64,000 bases of DNA from Bimuria novae-zelandiae CBS 107.79 (taxonomy: Eukaryota > Ascomycota > Dothideomycetes > Pleosporales > Didymosphaeriaceae), in NCBI GenBank assembly GCA_010015655.1, contig ML976728.1, forward strand, positions 299,627-363,626, read 5' to 3'. The notes under the pieces are model-generated. The model was given only the letters and a program-made list of their open reading frames with translations. It had not been told where the DNA came from and made no database searches. Positions 57,079-64,000 of the stretch are shown one piece after another (position 1 is the first letter of the stretch; every line of letters starts with the position of its first letter). Made by a program: the position numbers and the translations under genes.

Positions 57079-59197
57079 CCTTTTAAAGGCTTTTAAACTC
57101 CTCTAGAAGTGTCTCCCTTAGGTCTATTTTAAGTTTTAGGGTTAATAATTTTTAGATAACTGTTAGTAACGCTGTAAAGACCCTTAACCTATTTTATAAC
57201 TTTTAGTTTTTTTAGTTTAACGCTAATAAGGCGCTTATAGTTACTTTTTATAAATTTTAAGGCGCTAATTTCCCTTCCTTATTTAAATAGACTTCTTAGC
57301 CGGGGCTACACTAACATAATTCTAAGTTAGCTATAGTTTACTTAAGATTATATTATACTTTTCTTCTCCTTTAGAGATCTATAACTAACAATATTCTATA
57401 TAGTCCTTTATCTCGATCTCTACCTCTATAGTCTAACTTATATATAAGACCTAGCTATTTACTCTAAGGACTTTAATCTTCCTTTGTAGGTTATTACGAT
57501 CTAGGCCTGCCTTTTAAATAAATTTCTTAGAAATAAACATATATGTTAAGCATCTATAATTAATTATTATAAATATAAACGTAGTATTATTTACTAGTAT
57601 ATATATAGTAATTAGTATTAAAACTAGCTACCTTCTTTAAAAGTTATTATAACTTATTTTAAGGTTTTTATTTAGCTTTTTATTTTCTCGTCCGCGCCTT
57701 TCGGCGAGAGAACTTAGTTTTTTAAACTTTTTACTAATAGTATCTTTTATAAAGTTATCCTCTTTCTTAGCCTTTAGCTAGCTAGCCCGAGTTTTGCTTA
57801 GTCTCGAAGCTAGTAGAAGGGAGCAATGACTTGTATAGTATTTCTTTTTATTATAATAAAAACAGGTGCCTTTTTCGCCTCGCTTTTAGAGTATGCTTTT
57901 AAATACCTATATAGCCTATTTGCACTTGCTCTTTTCTTTAGGCTTTTGCTACGGGGCCCTTCCCGTTCTAACCTAGGAAGTGGGCTCCTAATTTATAGTA
58001 TTATTTATAGATACTTTCCCTTAGGGTCGCGGTTATTATAAGTAGTTCTAAAATAGGTTTTCCTTTATAGAGGCTACTTAGTCCTGTAGCCTCTATAAGG
58101 TCTAATTCTAGCTTACCTCTATACTAATTATCTAATCCTAGAGGTCCTTTTATATAGCTTATTAGTGAATAACTTTTAATATTTATTTTATTATCTATTT
58201 CTCCAGCCTCTGTAGCTAATTCGTTAAATAGTATATTAAAGTTGCTTAACTTTATTACTCCCTATTAAAGCTTATAAAGTTTATTCTAGGCGATTTTTTC
58301 CTCTATTAGGTTCTAAAATAAGTTTTCTAGAAACGCCTAAAATTCTTCTATAGTATAACTAGAATTTCTTTTAATATATACTAGACTAATAGAGGCCGCG
58401 TATCCTTTTAGGCAACTTATAAAATATCTTAAAAGGTTTTTAAGGATCTTCCTATTTTTTTTTTGATCTTAAAGTTTATTTACGCTTATTAAATGCGCTA
58501 TTAGTTCTAATCTCCTTTAAATAAAAGTAAATCTACTACTTTCAGCTACTAAGGAGCTACGTGTTTACTACTTTAAATAGTTAGTACTTAACTTGAACTT
58601 GCTTAGGCTATAAGTAATAATTAGTTTACTATTTAAGTAATTTATATAATTATCTCTACGCTTAGAAATAAGGGTAAAGTAAGGATACTTACTATAGGCA
58701 TTAGCACTTTTACTATTACTTTATCTTGCTCCCTTCTTTTAGGCAAAGAATAGTTTTCTATAGTACTTTTATCTTACTTATTACTTATAACTATGCTAGA
58801 GTCCTTTTATTTTATAAGGTGCTAAATATAGCGTATTTACTCCTATTAAGTAGGCAGGTTATACCCTTTCTACAATAGTTCTATGTAAAGTCTCTCCTCT
58901 AGAGAAGCTCCTCTTAGGCTATCTATAATAAGGCTGCGCGTTTATGTAACCCATACTTCTAATTATAGGCATGTACCCTCTATAAAGGACTTAGTCTACC
59001 CTTCTATATTCTATTTTATCTAATTAAGCGCCTGTTAGGACTTTTATCTTATTAATTACTTACTAAGGAAGATCTTAGTTTTCTTTTTAGGTTATAGCTC
59101 TTACTTAGAACTACTGCTCTATTTAGTAATTAGTAAGAGAGAAGAGATAATTATTCCGCAATAATTACTTTAAAAATAATTAATTAATTAAATTTAA
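52154..59197 (-). pseudogene. Gypsy B gag-pol, many stops
   Basis: Read on the minus strand from the right: a Gag-like region near 58850-57700; reverse transcriptase near 56950-56400 with RLANAPSIF and FYFMYIDNVLIFS (YLDD position altered); RNase H near 56080-55800 with SILEVDALG, RPIVYFSAKNSPAECN and HLRVYIDYKNFTYFAEKRK; integrase and C-terminal sequence further left, less clear. A 20-odd-base poly-T run (57049-57073) lies in the pol linker. Stops are dense and RIP-like. Confidence 0.85.
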
Positions 59198-59438
59198 TGT
59201 GAGGGACTTTTAGGCCTAGGGGACCTAAGATACTAAAAGAATATAAATAAATTTAATAATAAGTTTAAGTACCTTTTCCCTACGATATATATATAGCTTC
59301 TAAATAAAGAGGATTAACTTTAAAGGGGCTAGGTCCGTTTCTTAACACTCTAGAGGTACCTTAGTAGCTGGTAAAGTTGCCTAAGGCATAGGCCACGAGG
59401 TTTCTCAGCCGAGTACTTCAGAGGCCTAGCCTCTAACA
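59198..59438 (-). repeat. Gypsy B 5' LTR
   Basis: 241 bp, plus-strand form TGTGAGGGAC...CTCTAACA, equal in length to the other LTR; differences between the two are mainly C/T and G/A. Confidence 0.94.
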
Positions 59439-59556
59439 ATAACTTACTTTAAAAAGTAAGGACACGCACATTTATAAAAACTAGAACCTACACGCTAATA
59501 GTATAATAATATAATAAATTAAGGTATTAAGATAATAGCTTTAAAAGGGAGGATAG

Positions 59557-60075
59557 TATTATAATTATAAACCCTATAAAAATAATAAAACTAAATAATT
59601 ACGCTAAAAGAGTTATTATTAGCGAAATAACTATGCTCGGGAAATACATAATAGCGCATAATAGCTTAGGTTAGTAAATATATAATAAAGTTTTACGTAA
59701 GTAAGAAGTCCTGTATAAGAGTTAAGACTATAGTAAGTCTTAGGAACTACCTCTAGGAGAAGGATCTTAGCGGGACTATAATAGTAATTTAAATAATAGT
59801 AAGGACTAAAATAACTAGTATATAGTATAATAATTTCTCTATACTTCTCCTACTCTTTATAGTTAACTTAATATACTATGAGTATATCTCTTATAATAGA
59901 TTAGTAAACCTCCTAGTTAGTTATTTTATAGTTAGTTATAAAAATAAATTATCCTTAAAACCTACCTCGTAGCTATCTTTAAGCTTTTAACTATTAAATA
60001 TCTGCAAGTCACTTCACCTTTAACCTATCCTCTCCTAACCCGGACCAGGCTTAGATACGTAGAGCCCTTGTAACA
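59557..60075 (+). repeat. Gypsy A 3' LTR
   Basis: 519 bp, starting TATTATAATTATAAACCC (the RIP form of TGTTACGATCACGAATCCC) and ending CCCTTGTAACA. It is about 19 bp longer than the 5' LTR; at least part of the extra sequence is at the stretch ACGTAAGTAAGAAGTCC. Confidence 0.9.
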
Positions 60076-62633
60076 AAAATGCTTAGTATATAAATTATAA
60101 TATAAATAGTGTAATATATGTAGAACTAAGGAGGAAAGGCTTTATAAGACTAAGTATTATAAGTAAAGTAATATAAGGAAAAAGAATTTATTATAATAAA
60201 AAAAGACTTCTTATAGTTAGCATAAGTGTTTACGTTTCTTACTTTTATATTACTATCCTATAATACGTTATTAAGATATTACTTTTATAAATAGAAGACG
60301 TGCACTTACCTACTTTACTAGTAGTATATACGCCTATCTTACTAGTAGCGTACTTTTAATAATAAGCTTTATTTAAGCAAGTAAATTTTACGTGTAAAAT
60401 TATTATAGGCATTTTAAAAACCAAAAAGGCGTTTTATATAAGCTCCTTAGAGCCTTACTTACGCGTAGGCTTATTCTTATTATAACTTACTTAAAAGGTA
60501 TGTTTTAAACATAAAACTTAGTTTAGCTTTATATAAGCTCGCTAAGATTCACGAGCTTACATAAGACACTTAGGTATATATTAAGCTTCTTAGCTCGATT
60601 TTCCTGAGGACAGGCATTACTCCCTAGCTCACTTTTATTTAACAGGTTCTAATTTGGTATCCTAATAGAATCTTTACTATCTTAATACTTAGAAGGAAAT
60701 AAGATTATATAGTAGGTCTAGATACATAGCTACATCGTGTAGCACCAGTCTTTTAGCTCCTTGTTTGTGTTGTAGATTTATAATAAGTAATCTGTACCTT
60801 TAATCTATATTTGTATATTGACTGCCTATACAAAATCTTCTTATGCTAGCAGTTAGTAATTATATATTTAATTAAGATTATTCGTGATGAGGCAGGTTAA
60901 GCTAAAATTAAAAATAAATAAACGTTATAGTAAATAATTAATTTAACTTATTTTAAAAACGCGGTAAATACTATTTATATAGTAAATATTTATTTACTAT
61001 TTTGGAAATTATTTCGGAATTTTTAGAGTTAGAGTATTAGAATTCTTTACAGTTAGGGTTCTAGTTCTAGGCCTACTTTAACCTCTTAAAAGCCCTTATA
61101 ACTTTAGATTATACTTTTACTTTAGTATAATAAGTTCCTTAATCTTTTTATTTAGCTACTACTATTCTAGGGCTTTTAATAGATTTATATAGAAGTAGTC
61201 TTTAATACAGTGCCTTGTACTATATATAGTATTTTTACCCTTTTACTTTAATAGGTTTTAGGCGCCTACTTACTTTAATAAGAATTAAAAAGTCTAGTAG
61301 GGGATCTTGCTTAACTATTTACTAGCCTGTATGTTAATATTAAGGTGTACCCCGTTTTCAAAATATTAACGTTTTAGGACTATAGGCGTCTCTACTTTAT
61401 ATACTTTAGGCAGGTTTGCCGCTTTTACTAAGCTCTAATAAGTTACTTATTATAACGGCGAATCTCTACTTTATTCATAATATTAGGTAGTTTAGTATTA
61501 TATATTTTTAGAAACGTTTTATTATTTCGTTTTTAATTATGCCTTAGTGTAAGCTTCCCGTTATCCTAAAAGATTATTAACTACGTAGGAGTGACTTTGT
61601 TTATAGTAGTTAAGCAGTCCTTTATTATAGTATTAAACTATATTATTTCTAGGACTTTGTATGTCTCTGCTTTAGTAGCTACTTAATTATATTTTATCAA
61701 CTATAGATTCTATATATTTATAGTTCATAATAGCTTTAAAAATAAATAATATTAGTCTCGTGCGCGTTCGTATTTAAATAGTATATTAATACTAAGTATT
61801 ACTTTAAAATTAATCATTTATAATTTAAGAAGTTAATTAGGTAGGTAGCACGTCTTTTAGAGATACTAACTAATTATTAATTATATAAAGACAATAATTT
61901 GCTAGAGGCTTAACTACTCTTTCTTAAATATATATTAATTATTATTACGTTATATAGATATTACGTTATGTTGGTAGTTAATGTAATAAGACTCTTAATT
62001 ATTAAAATATTATAGTTGTTAAGGATAGATAATAATTATCCATATGTTATTGTATTAGGTCTAATAAAAAGTAATAAGATTAATAATAGATATGTGCGGA
62101 GACATTTACTAGCCTTTAGTTTAACATTCCTGTCTATGCGTTATGTGTAATAGCCCCTAATCTCTTCTACCCTAGGTTCTCTACTACGTATAATCTGACA
62201 GGTGGATAAACTACTCGCTAAGCGAGGCGCTAGTAAGGTTGGTGAGAAGTAGCCACGTAACTTTATTAAGTAAATAGATAGCCTTACTACATAATTTAAT
62301 TAACTATATAATTAGTAGAGAGCTCTATATAATGATCTAGAGGCTATTAGGGCCTAGTTTACGTGTAGCGGTTATTAGGCGCAAAGCGAAAGTCAAGGTA
62401 ACACTTATTATATTCGGTTGTACAGACTACGCCCTGGCTGACAGATAACGATGAGCGATCTTTCAACGATGCGGTCGGGGTTTCCCGCTGCGGAATAGTG
62501 CGCACCGTAAAGGGGGCAATTTCAAAGTTAACAAATTCATCGTGACGACAGACCTTCGCATCTCTGCTTAGACCCTGTGGGATGCTTCAACGAACCTGGG
62601 GTCTCCACACCATCCTCGGAGCGGTGGGTGAGA
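60076..62633. other. AT-rich degraded region without recognisable genes
   Basis: About 2.5 kb. TA-rich RIP-like sequence with a less damaged patch at about 60590-60890 and GC-normal DNA from about 62390. No reading frame or transposon motif was recognised on either strand; it could be decayed retroelement. Gypsy C does not visibly resume at 60076. Confidence 0.45.
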
Positions 62634-62635
62634 TA

Positions 62636-64000
62636 CAAAGGGTAATCTCAATAAAGCCGGCCGTCATGTGACTTGCCAAGACGCTAGCGCGTCACTAGCG
62701 GAACAGAGTCTCCGAGCCTCCAAGAGCTCTGTAGAGCGTCAACACCTACACTTCAACCTCACGTTTCTCACTCAATATGGCTTCAAATCCTGCCCAAAAA
62801 AAAAAAAAAAAAAAACTCTCGATTGCTGTCAGAAGCCCAGCTAGCTGCTATCGTCGTTCTCAGAACATAATACAACCTCACTTTCCCAGAAATCGCCACT
62901 GATTTGGGTATAACTGACCACGCATGTGGTAAGGCATTTTAGCGCGTCAAAGATGCTGCAAAGGTCGACTCACTGCAGGAATTGCTAGCTGCAACACCTA
63001 CAGTCAAGCAGTCTCCTCCTGGCAGACCTGTAAAGGTACGCGATGGCTCTACGCTAAGCGCAAGACCACGGCATGACATTATCGTATATGGCACCTACCA
63101 GGTGCATGACGCTGTCAGAGACCTCTGCGCAAAAGCTAGCATCACACTTAGTAAGAATATAGTCTATAACATTGCTAGGGAGCACCACGACAAGCAGCAC
63201 CTATACATAATAACTTATAAAGTACGACCTAAAAAACTAGCGCTTAGTAGTAATAATAAGGACTAATAACTATAGTACTATGCCTAGCTTAAGGCTAAAA
63301 ATAACTTACACTTTCTACGTATTATATTCGTTTGCTATAATAAGATCTCTAAGTTTATTAGCGGGAGTAATATACGTGGCGGAAAGCAAAGGATTTCAAG
63401 ATTAGTTAGATAAGATAGTAACGTCTACGCACTACCTACAACGCTACCTAAATTTAGTTTTATAATCTACGCTACTACTTTAACTAATACTACTTACTCT
63501 TATTAACGCCCTTGCGTTGTTTAGGCTTAGGACAATAATATAAGCTATAAAGACCTTATATAACGCAACTCCTATATAAATAATATAGTAAAGGAGGCTT
63601 TTAAGGTTAAACGCTCTTACGCGACTATCGCTAGCACCTATAAGAAGTAGTAACTATAGGAAATTAACTATAATATTACCTATAATAATAGTTAACGCCA
63701 AGCTACTAATAAAGCTACTAGTAAAAAAGGTAGAGCTCTCCGCGCAGGTATTAAGAAACCTTTTACTATAGAAAGTTTTTTAAAATAGAGGAGTTTGTAT
63801 GCAAAGGAGGGAAGGGCATAAATAGTATCTAGTACGCAGAGAATATACTTAAGAAACACCTATTTCTTTATTACTACACTATACGCGATAATAACTAAGG
63901 CGTAGCTATTTATTTAATTTAAAATAACGTTTACCTATACTTATTAGGCCTCTGGTACTACTAACCAGAAATTAAAGCTTTAGGAATTAAATTTGGCCCT
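62636..64000 (+). mobile_element. Tc1/mariner-like transposon, family X copy 2 (cut by the window end)
   Basis: The left end CAAAGGGTAATCTCAATAAA follows TA (62634-62635) and matches both ends of copy 1 (34159-35898). It runs to the window end, where it reaches the GIKFGP segment of the transposase. As in copy 1, the first approximately 600 bp are GC-normal and the catalytic middle (about 63240-63940) is TA-rich. Confidence 0.93.
62777..64000 (+). pseudogene. Tc1/mariner-like transposase, family X copy 2, frameshifted and RIP-degraded
   Basis: The start MASNPA at 62777 is followed by a run of 20 A (62796-62815), where copy 1 has 7 A, so the frame after the run differs from copy 1. A TAG also replaces a codon near 62940. 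From 62982 a 94-codon frame is open (MLAATPTVKQSPPGRPVKV, then AVRDLCAKASITLSKN), parallel to copy 1. The middle is full of stops. Confidence 0.87.

Larger units (their letters stand above)
51913..59438 (-). mobile_element. Gypsy B LTR retrotransposon (complete, inserted in Gypsy A)
   Basis: A 7526-bp element with two 241-bp LTRs (51913-52153 and 59198-59438) and the exact 5-bp duplication ATAAC at 51908-51912 and 59439-59443. The purine tract on the minus strand (AGAGGGGGAGGGAGCTA) adjoins the left LTR, so the left is the 3' LTR and the element reads right to left, opposite to Gypsy A. Confidence 0.95.
42846..60075 (+). mobile_element. Gypsy A LTR retrotransposon, carrying three nested insertions
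   Basis: Two directly repeated LTRs (42846-43345 and 59557-60075) bracket a degraded plus-strand gag-pol. Removing the Fot1-like element (46240-48057), the solo LTR (50204-50649) and Gypsy B (51913-59438) leaves an element of about 7.4 kb. A purine-rich tract (AAAAGGGAGGATAG) precedes the 3' LTR. The bases outside the two LTRs (ATATA and AAAAT) do not match, so an intact target duplication is not seen. It contains the 75-N assembly gap at 51170-51244. Confidence 0.82.

Noticed and set aside
57826..58041. 71-codon hydrophobic plus-strand frame
   Set aside because: It lies antisense in the degraded Gypsy B gag-pol; chance frame in RIP-degraded DNA.

Overview
This window is from the nuclear genome of a filamentous ascomycete (Pezizomycotina; Dothideomycetes is my best guess, not proven). 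Evidence: short GT-AG introns (46-156 bp) in every recognisable host gene with more than one exon; fungus-typical families (DUF3176 membrane protein, AVO1/Sin1, isochorismatase-like hydrolase, fungal acetate kinase); Fot1/pogo, Tc1/mariner, hAT, Copia and Gypsy elements; and repeats carrying a strong RIP-like signature (CA and TG turned into TA, with CAA, CAG and TGG codons turned into stops).

Layout. (1) 1-20.2 kb is a transposon graveyard. A Fot1-like element (1-338 plus 4562-6126, minus strand) is split by two other Fot1-like elements (339-2450 and 2453-4561) that share one TA. A short host remnant (6.1-7.1 kb and 15.5-16.7 kb) is split by a hAT element (7092-10257) and a Copia retrotransposon (10266-15544) inserted side by side with overlapping target duplications. 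Two Tc1/mariner-like copies follow (about 16.7-18.0 and 18500-20191). (2) 20.3-41.1 kb is a GC-normal block with seven host genes: a DUF3176 membrane protein, a PRCC-domain protein, the TORC2 subunit AVO1/Sin1, a Cid1-type nucleotidyltransferase, an isochorismatase-family hydrolase, acetate kinase and a short-chain dehydrogenase. A Tc1/mariner-like copy sits at 34159-35898. (3) 41.2-62.6 kb is an AT-rich RIP-degraded block: a Fot1-like fragment, a Gypsy 3' end (C), and a Gypsy (A) whose interior holds a Fot1-like element, a solo LTR, a 75-base assembly gap in a hexanucleotide repeat, and a complete Gypsy (B) in the opposite orientation. (4) From 62636 to the end is a second copy of the 34-36 kb Tc1/mariner-like family, cut by the window edge.

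The host genes do not form an obvious pathway cluster; they look like ordinary housekeeping and metabolic genes. PRCC and AVO1 are divergent and share a 239-bp promoter interval. No tRNA, rRNA or CRISPR array was recognised. I found no convincing wholly new system. The most informative observations are the exact nesting history readable from target-site duplications, the patchy distribution of RIP-like damage inside single elements, a possible antisense accessory reading frame in Gypsy A, and a mismatch of flanks around Gypsy A.
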